Source of the DNA: Robertmurraya massiliosenegalensis JC6
Lineage (GTDB): Bacteria; Bacillota; Bacilli; Bacillales; Cytobacillaceae
NCBI RefSeq assembly: GCF_000311725.1
Contig: NZ_HE978513.1
Location: 130,367 to 194,366 of the forward strand
DNA length: 64,000 nt
Direction of reading: 5' to 3'
Shown one piece after another: positions 44,750-52,598 of this stretch (the stretch's first letter is position 1; every line of letters begins with the position of its first letter). The position numbers and the translations under genes were made by a program. The notes below the pieces were generated by a model that did not search any database, had not been told where the DNA came from, and worked only from the letters and a program-made list of their open reading frames with translations.

Positions 44750-45433
44750 ATGAACAAAAGAATAGTGGCTTCCATTGTAGTCGGCGGAATATGTCTAAGT
44801 ATTATTCAATTACCCTCAACTTTTGCCAGTAATGATCATCCTAACCGGTTAGAGTGGAGGAATCATTTTTCTGAAGAAGACAAAGAAGCTGAGAAAACAC
44901 TTTCTTCGAGAGAAAATTCTTCCCTTCAACAATTGGGCATATCGATTGAAGGAAAGAGTATGGAAGAAATTGAAAATGAACTACTAAAGCAAAAAGCACA
45001 GGAATTAGGCCTAGATGTTGAGAAAAAGAACAACGAATCAATTCGATTTGCAATTCTCGCTGCCGAAAGCGAAAAACTCGGAATTTCAACGGATGGAAAA
45101 GATGAAAAAGCTTTAATAAAGGAACTTACAGAACATCAAAAAGCTCAAGAAGCACCTGAAGAAGATATTCGTCGTCTAAGCGAGAGACAAACGGATTCAG
45201 GATTTTCTACAACTGAGGGCAGTATAGAGGAGATTCAATATAACATAATGGCAGAGAAGGCGAAGGAACAAGGAATCGCTACGAAAGGAAAAGATTTTGA
45301 CACCTTACTAAAAGAGCTACGTTCTACATTGCTGATTGAAAAGGCGAAAGAAGAAGGAATTTCCACCGATGGTAAGACTGAAGATGCGCTTCTAAAAGAA
45401 TTGCAAGCACAGGAATTGAATAAAGAAAAATAA
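44750..45433 (+). CDS. Secreted helical repeat protein
   Basis: This 227-residue protein has a signal peptide (1–26, ending TFA) and then an acidic, Lys/Glu-rich, helical mature part. It contains at least four imperfect repeats of the form (E/K)(L/Q)GI(S/A)T(D/K)GK(D/T)…LLKEL…KAKE, at about residues 62–90, 113–131, 176–194 and 206–224. It has no wall-sorting motif or membrane anchor. The ATG follows AAGGAGGAAAG, and a strong terminator closes the unit. Its pairing with the sortase opposite the TasA genes suggests a matrix or surface role; I know of no family function. Confidence 0.75.
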   Translation: MNKRIVASIVVGGICLSIIQLPSTFASNDHPNRLEWRNHFSEEDKEAEKTLSSRENSSLQQLGISIEGKSMEEIENELLKQKAQELGLDVEKKNNESIRFAILAAESEKLGISTDGKDEKALIKELTEHQKAQEAPEEDIRRLSERQTDSGFSTTEGSIEEIQYNIMAEKAKEQGIATKGKDFDTLLKELRSTLLIEKAKEEGISTDGKTEDALLKELQAQELNKEK

Positions 45434-45451
45434 CTCATTTCTCATAAAAAG

Positions 45452-45484
45452 AGCCTCCTGAATTTTAATAGGAGGCTTTTTTTT
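45452..45484 (+). terminator. Terminator of the sortase unit
   Basis: AGCCTCCT pairs with AGGAGGCT (ten-base loop), followed by seven or more T. Confidence 0.9.
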
Positions 45485-45490
45485 CATATC

Positions 45491-45668
45491 GCTGTTTTCG
45501 TATAGATTGTGGCTAGTTGTAAAAAACCAGAAGCATCATTTTCCCCTTATATCACGGTTATCGCTATACATGAAGTGTGCGACAGCACTTTTCGCTCCCT
45601 CCATCAGGCCTCTTGTTTCTTATTGCTTTCCAAATTTCGAAAGAAAATAAATGCGAAAAGAGCCTTTC
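45491..45668 (-). repeat. Dispersed ~190-bp element, copy 3
   Basis: Ends GCTGTTTTCGTATAG and ATGCGAAAAGAGCC are kept. The inner hairpin is degenerate, but CGCTATACAT…GTGTGCGACAGCACTTTTCGC is recognisable. Its right end touches the stop codon of the GlpQ-like gene, so on the minus strand the element begins directly after that gene. Confidence 0.8.
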
Positions 45669-46395
45669 ATCTAAATTCTTTTCTTATCTTGATTGCCTTA
45701 ACAGGATCGTCGGTAATAAACGCCGTACAGCCAATTTCAAATAATCGTCGCATATCTTGTTCTTTATTTACAGTATACGGTCTTACTTCAATGCCAGCCT
45801 CAATAGCCGCCTTAATGATTTCGTTAGGTGCCACTCGAAAGTTTGGATGCATTCCTTTGGCTTTAATCGATTGCGTATACACCCATGGCATAAAGAGCCC
45901 TTCTTGATAAAGTGGAGCTATTTCAATTTCTGGGGCAAGCCTATAACAGTACACAATACTATAATGATTAAACGAAGAAATAATCACTCGTTCGGAGAGA
46001 TTATACTCGCGAATAAGTGCGATAAGTGGGGCCTCTATTTTCATGTACGATTCAATATTACTTTTAATTTCAATATTACACTTAAGCTGATTGGTTTGAA
46101 GCCATTCAAGTACTTCTTTTAAAGAAGGAATCGGCTCTTTCTTTAAAATCGTCTTAAATTTATAACTGGCATCAAGTCTCCTCAAATCTTCAAAGGTATA
46201 ATCTTTTACAAGGCCGCTCCCATTTGTGGTACGATCTACTTTATCGTCATGAATAACAACGATTTCGTCATCCTTCGTAAACTGGACGTCGAGCTCTATT
46301 CCGTCAGCACCCGACTTCTCCGCTTCTCTAAAAGCTCTCATTGTGTTCTCTGGATATTTGGCTGAATACCCACGGTGGGCAAAAATAAGCGTCAA
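45667..46395 (-). CDS. Glycerophosphodiester phosphodiesterase (YqiK-like)
   Basis: This 242-residue GDPD-family TIM-barrel enzyme cuts glycerophosphodiesters to glycerol-3-phosphate and an alcohol. Active-site blocks are FAHRGYSAKYPENT (about 5–18), GIELDVQFTKDDEIVVIHDDKVDRTT (about 36–61) and CNIEIKSN (about 105). It has no signal peptide, so it is cytosolic, unlike the secreted GlpQ. B. subtilis yqiK lies in the same region near spo0A. The GTG/TTG options are not needed; the start follows GGAGGAAGG. Confidence 0.9.
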   Translation of the reverse strand: MTLIFAHRGYSAKYPENTMRAFREAEKSGADGIELDVQFTKDDEIVVIHDDKVDRTTNGSGLVKDYTFEDLRRLDASYKFKTILKKEPIPSLKEVLEWLQTNQLKCNIEIKSNIESYMKIEAPLIALIREYNLSERVIISSFNHYSIVYCYRLAPEIEIAPLYQEGLFMPWVYTQSIKAKGMHPNFRVAPNEIIKAAIEAGIEVRPYTVNKEQDMRRLFEIGCTAFITDDPVKAIKIRKEFR

Positions 46396-46521
46396 GTAAC
46401 CTTCCTCCTCCGAAACTTCATTTTCTCCTTTTTATACGATTACTTTTATTTTATTATAACGGACCTACTGAAATCCATATATGATGTGTGTCATTTTCAC
46501 TGTGTGAGACTTCAAAAATGA

Positions 46522-46565
46522 AAAAAGACATATCCTTTCTTTTTCAAAAGAATATGTCTTTTTAT
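46522..46565 (-). terminator. Terminator between spo0A and glpQ-like gene
   Basis: AAAAAGACATAT pairs with ATATGTCTTTTT around an ~18-base loop. A-runs and T-runs on both sides allow termination in either direction. Confidence 0.8.
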
Positions 46566-46585
46566 AGTAGTTTGTTTTAAAAAAA

Positions 46586-46641
46586 CGCTGTTTTCGTATA
46601 GCTTGTGGTTATTTTGTAAAAACCCAGAAGCCGTTTTTACC
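46586..46641 (-). repeat. Dispersed element, truncated copy 4
   Basis: Only the left ~55 bp is present: CGCTGTTTTCGTATAGC, TTGTGG and the AAAAACCCAGAAGCCGTTTTTAC hairpin. The right half with GCGAAAAGAGCC is absent. It lies 17 bp past the spo0A stop. Confidence 0.8.
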
Positions 46642-46657
46642 TTTATTCCTCACTCTT

Positions 46658-47455
46658 TCAAGAAGCTTTATGCTCCAAGCGAAGCTTATCAGCCACCATC
46701 GCGATGAATTCAGAATTCGTTGGTTTTGCTTTTGACATCGATACCGTATATCCGAATAAAGACGAAATGGAATCAATATTTCCACGGCTCCACGCTACTT
46801 CAATCGCATGACGAATCGCCCGCTCTACACGGCTTGCCGTCGTATTGTATTTCTTTGCGATATCTGGGTATAACACCTTTGTAATCGAACCCAATAGTTC
46901 AATGTCATTGTACACCATAGAAATCGCTTCTCTTAAATATAAATACCCTTTTATATGAGCAGGCACGCCAATTTCGTGAATGATACTCGTAATGCTTGCA
47001 TCGAGGTTTTTCGGTTTTTCTTCTACTGCTGGTCTAATCGCACCTGATAATCCTGAAGATTTTCTCATCACAGGTGTTCCATTACCACTTACTTGGCGAA
47101 TATGGTTGCCTAAATGCTCTAAATCAAATGGCTTCAAAATAAAATAAGATGCGCCTAATTCAACAGCTTTTTTTGTTACATCCTCTTGACCGAATGCCGT
47201 TAACATAATGACATTTGGCAAATGATTCTTTTTCATTTCACGCACTCTTTCTAAAACGGCTAATCCGTCTAAATGAGGCATAATAATATCTAAAACAAGA
47301 ACATCTGGGTCAGTTTCCTGCAAAACCTCCAGGCACTCCTGTCCATTATGGGCTACACCAACAACTTCCATGTCTTCTTGTGAAGAGATATAGTCCTCTA
47401 ACAGACCCACTAGTTCTCGATTGTCATCAACTACGCATACTTTTATTTTCTTCAC
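46658..47455 (-). CDS. spo0A: Sporulation master regulator Spo0A
   Basis: This 265-residue response regulator has the receiver acidic pair VDDNRE (about 9–14), the phosphorylated Asp in [12 protein letters not shown] (about Asp55), Thr in MLTAFGQ and Lys in ILKPFDLEH. After a hinge, the conserved C-terminal DNA-binding domain starts near 145 ([24 protein letters not shown]) and contains the [17 protein letters not shown] recognition helix region. It is activated by the phosphorelay and controls sporulation and, through SinI, the matrix genes. The ATG follows GAGGAGGAAAC. Confidence 0.97.
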   Translation of the reverse strand: MKKIKVCVVDDNRELVGLLEDYISSQEDMEVVGVAHNGQECLEVLQETDPDVLVLDIIMPHLDGLAVLERVREMKKNHLPNVIMLTAFGQEDVTKKAVELGASYFILKPFDLEHLGNHIRQVSGNGTPVMRKSSGLSGAIRPAVEEKPKNLDASITSIIHEIGVPAHIKGYLYLREAISMVYNDIELLGSITKVLYPDIAKKYNTTASRVERAIRHAIEVAWSRGNIDSISSLFGYTVSMSKAKPTNSEFIAMVADKLRLEHKAS

Positions 47456-47529
47456 GTACTGTTTCCTCCTCGATCCTTTAAGTTTCTCGTCTCTTGAATT
47501 GAATTCTATATCTTTATTCTAAATATTCA

Positions 47530-47556
47530 ATTCGACAAAGCCAATAGAAATCCTCT
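47530..47556 (-). promoter_or_regulatory. SigH promoter of spo0A with Spo0A box
   Basis: On the minus strand AGAGGATTT, 11 bases, GTCGAAT matches the SigH consensus (RNAGGAWWW-N11–12-RNNGAAT) throughout. A Spo0A box, TGTCGAA, overlaps its -10. A second box, TGTCGAA, lies upstream at 47662–47668 on the plus strand. This is the known Ps arrangement of B. subtilis spo0A. Confidence 0.85.
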
Positions 47557-47661
47557 TCTTTTTTTATTTTTTCTGCAAAAATGTATGAAATCTTTAATTT
47601 TCTCTTATTTTCTCTTCTTTTCGACTCATTTCGTCACTTGATTTTTCGGATGAGAACACTT

Positions 47662-47668
47662 TGTCGAA
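47662..47668 (+). promoter_or_regulatory. Spo0A box upstream of spo0A
   Basis: TGTCGAA, followed by AAA, is an exact 0A box about 110 bp upstream of the SigH -35 region, suitable for autoregulation. TTCGACT near 47629–47635 is a one-mismatch neighbour. Confidence 0.6.
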
Positions 47669-47708
47669 AAATCTTTATTCATGCTTTTATTATACACTTA
47701 GAAGAGGA

Positions 47709-47741
47709 AAAAAAGAAAAAAAGGCGGAAAAATCCCGCCTT
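47709..47741 (-). terminator. Terminator of spoIVB
   Basis: AAGGCGGG and CCGCCTT form the stem around an A/T loop, followed on the minus strand by a long T-rich tract (the A-run at 47709–47722). Confidence 0.9.
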
Positions 47742-47765
47742 CCAAAATCATCCATTATTACTTGT

Positions 47766-49058
47766 TTAACTCGCCTTTTCTTCCTCTTTTTCATAAATAT
47801 CGATCCCAGCTTCATTTAGCATCCACTCGATATGAACACCATATCCAGATGTAGGATCATTAACGAACACATGTGTAACTGCCCCTACGACTTTTCCATC
47901 TTGAATAATCGGACTTCCAGACATCCCTTGTACGATTCCACCAGTCTTATCCAGTAATTCTTTATCTGTTACTTTTAAGACCATTCCTTTCGTTGCCGGG
48001 AATTTCTGCGGGATCGTGCTAACAATGTCTATATCAAAAAGTTTAACTTCATCATTATCAACGACTGTCAGGATTTGCGCTGGACCTTCTTTTACTTGAT
48101 GAGAAAGGGCGATTGGCAAGGCTTTATCCATAACTCCATTCTCAATGTCACGATTGAGCTTCCCAAATATTCCAAATGGGCTATTTCGTTGAATATTCCC
48201 AATTACTTCTTTATCTGAAGAGAACCTAGCTAATTTTTCTCCAGGGTCTCCATTGCTTCCCTTTTCAATAGACGTTACAGTAGAGCGAACAATTTGTCCG
48301 TCTTCTACGACAATTGGCTTTTTCGTATCCATATCAGATATGACATGCCCTAAAGCACCATATTTTTTTGATTCTGGATGATAGAACGTCATCGTTCCAA
48401 TTCCAGCTGCGGAATCTCGAATATAGAGTCCGAGCTTAAACTTTTCTTCATCTTTTTCTTTTTGCGGTTTTAATTCCGTTGTTACTTTACCACTTTCACG
48501 GCTGATTTCAATTTGCAATGGCTTTCCTGTCTCTCCTGCTTCCTGAACAAATGGAGCTACGTCAGACATTTTCTCAATTTGTTTTCCGTTTATTTTCGTA
48601 ATGATATCGCCAACCTTGATTCCTGCTTCCTCACCCGGCGACTGCTTTCCTTCTACTGTCGCTACTTGATGATGTCCAACCACAAGAACACCGACTGTAT
48701 TCAGTTTTACACCAATCGACTGACCACCTGGTATTACCTTGAAATCCTTAAGAACATTAACATCGACCTTTTTAATTGGGAATCCTGCTAATTCTAAAAG
48801 CATTTCATTTTTTCCATATTTGTTTGCGTTAAGGGAAACCGTATTGTCTGTATCATCGACTGAGACACTAAGGTTAGAGTTATTCATTTCTGCTGAAACA
48901 GGATGGGATTTTTGAAAGGAAAATTCTTGTCCTTCAAAAAGCGTGATTTCCTTCGGTAATTGAATATATTGTTGCACCGGTTTAGAAAATCCAAGAGCAA
49001 CAATTGAAACAAGGAGAATTCCACCAATTATTTTTCTAAGAAGTTCAAAATTCAACAT
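47766..49058 (-). CDS. spoIVB: SpoIVB serine peptidase
   Basis: SpoIVB is made in the forespore and cuts SpoIVFA to trigger pro-SigK processing. The 430-residue protein has an N-terminal membrane anchor (~5–25), a PDZ domain ([33 protein letters not shown] region, ~125–200) and the S55 peptidase domain with [12 protein letters not shown] (catalytic His) and [16 protein letters not shown] (catalytic Ser). The ATG at 49058 follows GAGGAGAGTGAAG; the frame to 49088 is not needed. Its place between recN and spo0A is conserved. Confidence 0.95.
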   Translation of the reverse strand: MLNFELLRKIIGGILLVSIVALGFSKPVQQYIQLPKEITLFEGQEFSFQKSHPVSAEMNNSNLSVSVDDTDNTVSLNANKYGKNEMLLELAGFPIKKVDVNVLKDFKVIPGGQSIGVKLNTVGVLVVGHHQVATVEGKQSPGEEAGIKVGDIITKINGKQIEKMSDVAPFVQEAGETGKPLQIEISRESGKVTTELKPQKEKDEEKFKLGLYIRDSAAGIGTMTFYHPESKKYGALGHVISDMDTKKPIVVEDGQIVRSTVTSIEKGSNGDPGEKLARFSSDKEVIGNIQRNSPFGIFGKLNRDIENGVMDKALPIALSHQVKEGPAQILTVVDNDEVKLFDIDIVSTIPQKFPATKGMVLKVTDKELLDKTGGIVQGMSGSPIIQDGKVVGAVTHVFVNDPTSGYGVHIEWMLNEAGIDIYEKEEEKAS

Positions 49059-49153
49059 CTTCACTCTCCTCGCTTCTAGTCCACACACTCACTCTAAATG
49101 GCTACATCTTTAATTTTGCCTCCAATAGACTCATTTATAACCTCTAGAGAGAT

Positions 49154-49178
49154 AAAAAAGCTACCCAGTTTGGATAGC
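49154..49178 (-). terminator. Terminator of recN
   Basis: GCTATCC pairs with GGGTAGC (one mismatch allowed, five-base loop), followed by six T on the minus strand. Confidence 0.8.
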
Positions 49179-49181
49179 ATT

Positions 49182-50870
49182 TCAAGTTATTTTTATCTCT
49201 TTCGCTAAATGAAGGAGTTCTCTTGCATGCTCCTTCGTTAAATCGGTGATTTCTACTCCTGAAATCATTCTGCCAATTTCGCGAATTTTTTCGTTTTCAT
49301 CCAATATTTTCATCGATGTCCTTGTCCGACCATCTGTTATTTTTTTGGCAATAAATAGATGGGTATCTGCCATCGCCGCAACTTGTGGCAAATGGGAAAT
49401 ACACAGTACTTGCGAGCCAACGGATACTTTGTAGATTTTTTCCGCAATTGCTTGTGCGACTCGGCCGCTAACCCCAGTATCAACTTCGTCAAAAATGATT
49501 GAAGTTATACCTTGATGTTTCGAAAAGATACTCTTTAATGCCAACATAATTCTTGATAATTCTCCACCTGAGGCGATTTTCGAAAGAGGTTTTAACGGTT
49601 CACCGGGGTTTGTAGAGATGTAGAATTCAATCTTATCCGATCCTACAAGCGTAAAATGATCGTAATCACTGTAAAAACGAACCTCAAAAATAGTTTTTTC
49701 CATATATAGTTCTTTCAATTCATGAAGAATCAATTTTGTTAGTTGACCAGCAAATTTCTGTCTAATTTTGCTTAATTCACGAGCTTCTAGCGCTAAATCT
49801 TTCTTAATTGCGGACAGCTCATGCTGAAGTTTTTCAATATGGGTTTCTTTATTTTGAAGGGTTTCAAGTTCTTCTTCAATTTTAGCACCGTATTCCAATA
49901 TGTCTTCAATTGTTTTTCCATACTTGCGCTTTAATTGATTGATTTCATTCAACCTATCTTCAATTTGATTTAGTCGTTCAGGATCAAATTCAAGGATATC
50001 CAGCTCGTTTCTTAATGTCCTAACGACATCTTCTAATGCATAAAAGCTATTTGAAACCGCATTAGAGGCTTCCTGATACTTAGAATCAATTGAAGCTGCG
50101 TCCTCCAGATGATTCGTCGCTAGACCTAACCAATCAAGCCCTTTATTATCTCCTTGTAAAGCAGAATAGCTGATATTAATCGCTTCATGAAGCTTTTCAA
50201 AATTGCTAAGCTTTCTTCTTTCTTCAAGAAGTTCTTCATCTTCATGGAGTTTTAAATCCGCATTTTGAATTTCCTCTAGCTGAAAAGAAAGTAAATCTAA
50301 GCGGTGCGCTACTTGCTGCTCGTTCTCACTCAGGTGCTTGATGCTTTTTAAGATTTTTTCGTACCCTTGATAAATCTCTACATACTCTTGATAAGCTTCT
50401 TCTACTTCCTCGCCACCAAATTGGTCAAGCAAGGATAAATGACGGGTTTCATCCATTAATTCTTGATGCTCATGCTGACCATGAATATCAACAAGAGCGG
50501 CACCAACTTCACGAAGAGTGGAAATGGTAACAAGCTTACCGTTTATCCGGCAAACACTTTTGCCGCTTTTGGAAATATCACGACGAAGAATGATCATTCC
50601 TTCTTCTACATCAATTCCAAACTCCTGAACTTTTTGAAACAATGGATGTGACTCCTGATCGATTTGAAACAATCCTTCTATTTCTGCTTTGTCTTCACCA
50701 TGACGAACAAATTCTGCCGAACCTCTTCCCCCAACGAGCAAATGAATGGCATCAATAATAATCGATTTTCCCGCACCTGTTTCACCAGATAAAACTGTGA
50801 GCCCTTTATCAAAAGAGATGGAAAGGGCCTCAATAATCGCAAAGTTTTTAATCGATAATTCACTGAGCAT
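49182..50870 (-). CDS. recN: DNA repair protein RecN
   Basis: RecN is an SMC-like ATPase acting early at double-strand breaks. The 562-residue protein starts with LSIKNFAIIEALSISF, has Walker A LSGETGAGKSIIIDAI (about 27–42), a central coiled coil (~150–370), the ABC signature KIASGGELSRIML and the Walker B IIFDEVDTGVSG (about 464–475). The ATG follows GAGGTGATTATTC. It is preceded by argR and followed by spoIVB, as in B. subtilis. Confidence 0.96.
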   Translation of the reverse strand: MLSELSIKNFAIIEALSISFDKGLTVLSGETGAGKSIIIDAIHLLVGGRGSAEFVRHGEDKAEIEGLFQIDQESHPLFQKVQEFGIDVEEGMIILRRDISKSGKSVCRINGKLVTISTLREVGAALVDIHGQHEHQELMDETRHLSLLDQFGGEEVEEAYQEYVEIYQGYEKILKSIKHLSENEQQVAHRLDLLSFQLEEIQNADLKLHEDEELLEERRKLSNFEKLHEAINISYSALQGDNKGLDWLGLATNHLEDAASIDSKYQEASNAVSNSFYALEDVVRTLRNELDILEFDPERLNQIEDRLNEINQLKRKYGKTIEDILEYGAKIEEELETLQNKETHIEKLQHELSAIKKDLALEARELSKIRQKFAGQLTKLILHELKELYMEKTIFEVRFYSDYDHFTLVGSDKIEFYISTNPGEPLKPLSKIASGGELSRIMLALKSIFSKHQGITSIIFDEVDTGVSGRVAQAIAEKIYKVSVGSQVLCISHLPQVAAMADTHLFIAKKITDGRTRTSMKILDENEKIREIGRMISGVEITDLTKEHARELLHLAKEIKIT

Positions 50871-50907
50871 GAATAATCACCTCGAAATCAAATTCATCTT
50901 TAACTTA

Positions 50908-51097
50908 CGTTGTTTTCGTAATGATTGTGGTTTTTTCGTAAATGTCCACATTCTTATCTGAGGCCGACATTTACCCCTCAATTGAGGTTTTAGAACACAC
51001 ATTAATTTCGCTTACTTGATCCTAATTTAACGAGTAATAATAGCTTTATTTTCCTATCTATGACTGAATAGCAGCAAAGTTTGCGAAAAGAGCCTTA
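50908..51097 (-). repeat. Dispersed ~190-bp element, copy 5
   Basis: Ends GTTGTTTTCGTA and AGCAAAGTTTGCGAAAAGAGCC are clear, with TGATTGTGGTTTTTTCGTAAA after the left end. The middle is the most diverged of the full-length copies. It fills the gap between argR and recN. Confidence 0.8.
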
Positions 51098-51121
51098 ACT
51101 TATTATCTAAAAAAAGGGAAA

Positions 51122-51571
51122 TTACAGCATTTCTAGGAAACGCGACTGGATAATTTCGGTTTCAACAGGTGTTTTACAAATGATTAAAATCGTGTCATCT
51201 CCACAAATCGTCCCTAATATCTCTTCCCAATCGAGATTATCAATTAAGGCACCGATGGCCATCGCATTTCCTGGCAATGTTTTCATGACGAGGAGATGTC
51301 CGGCTTGGTCAATACGAACGAATGCATCCATGAGATTTCTTTTTAGTTTTTGCAGAGGATTAAAACGTTGATCGGCTGGTAGGCTGTATTTGTAACGCCC
51401 ATCCATAAGAGGAACTTTTACTAAATGTAGTTCTTTAATATCTCTCGAAACGGTTGCTTGTGTTACATTAAAGCCCGCTTGTTTTAACTCATCAACAAGC
51501 TCGTCCTGTGTTTCAATATCATTATTCGTGATGATTTCTCTAATTTTAATATGACGTTGTCCTTTATTCAC
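51122..51571 (-). CDS. argR: Arginine repressor AhrC/ArgR
   Basis: The 149-residue protein has a winged-helix N-terminus ([45 protein letters not shown]; the recognition helix is around TQATVSRDI) and a C-terminal hexamerisation and arginine-binding domain ([33 protein letters not shown]) with the GDDT block. It represses arginine synthesis and activates catabolism. A GTG at 51571 behind AGAGGTGAC gives the same length as B. subtilis AhrC. Confidence 0.95.
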   Translation of the reverse strand: MNKGQRHIKIREIITNNDIETQDELVDELKQAGFNVTQATVSRDIKELHLVKVPLMDGRYKYSLPADQRFNPLQKLKRNLMDAFVRIDQAGHLLVMKTLPGNAMAIGALIDNLDWEEILGTICGDDTILIICKTPVETEIIQSRFLEML

Positions 51572-51642
51572 AAAAGTCACCTCTAGATTTATTCATAAAC
51601 GTTCTTGTCATTCAATAATATGTTAGCTGATAATCATAAAAA

Positions 51643-51669
51643 TGTATACTTATTCGTATAATTATTCGC
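51643..51669 (-). promoter_or_regulatory. Candidate ARG boxes upstream of argR
   Basis: On the minus strand GCGAATAATTATAC and ACGAATAAGTATACA lie side by side, resembling the CGAATAA-type half of AhrC operators. They are about 70–100 bp upstream of argR, so autoregulation is possible. The match to the full consensus is partial. Confidence 0.4.
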
Positions 51670-51740
51670 TAAAAAGCGACTAATTTCCTCTTTCATCAAT
51701 GATTTTAGATCGTTCTTTTGAAAACTGACACATATCAAAA

Positions 51741-51766
51741 AGGAATAAGCAAATATACTTATTCCT
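51741..51766 (-). terminator. Hairpin at the end of tlyA
   Basis: AGGAATAAG pairs perfectly with CTTATTCCT. It overlaps the last codons of the rRNA methylase gene. The U-tract on the minus strand is weak. Confidence 0.55.
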
Positions 51767-52592
51767 CCGTTTGCTTCCTTTTTAATTGTTCATGCGCATC
51801 TGATACGATTTCCGCAGGTGTTTGAGGGAGGGAGTACTCCCCTAATTCTTTAGGACCACTCCATCTTAGATGCAATAAAAACTCAATATTTCCATCTCCA
51901 CCAGTTATAGGTGAAAAGGATAAATCTTTAATATCAAAGCCTTCTTTTTGGGCAAAATCAATCATTTTTTCGAGGACTTGTTCATGCACCTTTGGGTCTC
52001 GAACAATCCCTTTCTTTCCAACTTGCTCACGTCCTGCTTCGAACTGGGGCTTGACCAATGCCACAATATCGCTTCCTGTTACAAGTAACGTTTTTAGAAC
52101 AGGGAGGATTAATTTCAAAGAAATAAAGGAAACATCAATGGAAGCAAAGTTAGGAAGCTCACCTACTAAATCGGCTGGGGTGACGTAACGGAAATTGGTT
52201 CTTTCCATAACAACGACCCTCTCGTCCTGTCTTAACTTCCATGCAAGCTGATTATAGCCAACATCCAGAGCATAGGACATTTTCGCTCCATTTTGAAGTG
52301 CACAATCTGTAAAGCCACCAGTTGATGCGCCAATATCTAGTAACACTTTATCTTTCACTTCTAGATCAAATTCGTTCAAGGCTTTTTCAAGCTTAAGCCC
52401 GCCGCGACTGACATATGGAAGAACATTCCCCTTCACTGTAAGAGGTCGATCAATCCCAATTTTTTCTCCTGGTTTGTCTAACCGTTCTTCATTACTATAA
52501 ACAAGGCCTGCCATTATCGCTCTTTTTGCTTTTTCACGGGTTTCGGCTAAGCCTCTTTCCACAAGTAAAACGTCTATCCGTTCCTTCTTCAT
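51759..52592 (-). CDS. TlyA-family rRNA methyltransferase (YqxC)
   Basis: The 277-residue protein has an N-terminal S4 RNA-binding domain (ERIDVLLVERGLAETREKAKRAIMAGLVY, ~3–60) and an FtsJ/RrmJ-like methyltransferase domain with the SAM motif LLDIGASTGGFTDCALQNGA (about 83–102), ALDVGYNQLAW and VALVKPQFEAG. TlyA enzymes 2'-O-methylate rRNA cytidines. The ATG follows AAGATG right after dxs, so it is coupled to dxs (6-bp gap). Order dxs–yqxC–ahrC–recN is conserved. Confidence 0.9.
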   Translation of the reverse strand: MKKERIDVLLVERGLAETREKAKRAIMAGLVYSNEERLDKPGEKIGIDRPLTVKGNVLPYVSRGGLKLEKALNEFDLEVKDKVLLDIGASTGGFTDCALQNGAKMSYALDVGYNQLAWKLRQDERVVVMERTNFRYVTPADLVGELPNFASIDVSFISLKLILPVLKTLLVTGSDIVALVKPQFEAGREQVGKKGIVRDPKVHEQVLEKMIDFAQKEGFDIKDLSFSPITGGDGNIEFLLHLRWSGPKELGEYSLPQTPAEIVSDAHEQLKRKQTEE

Positions 52593-52598
52593 CTTTAT

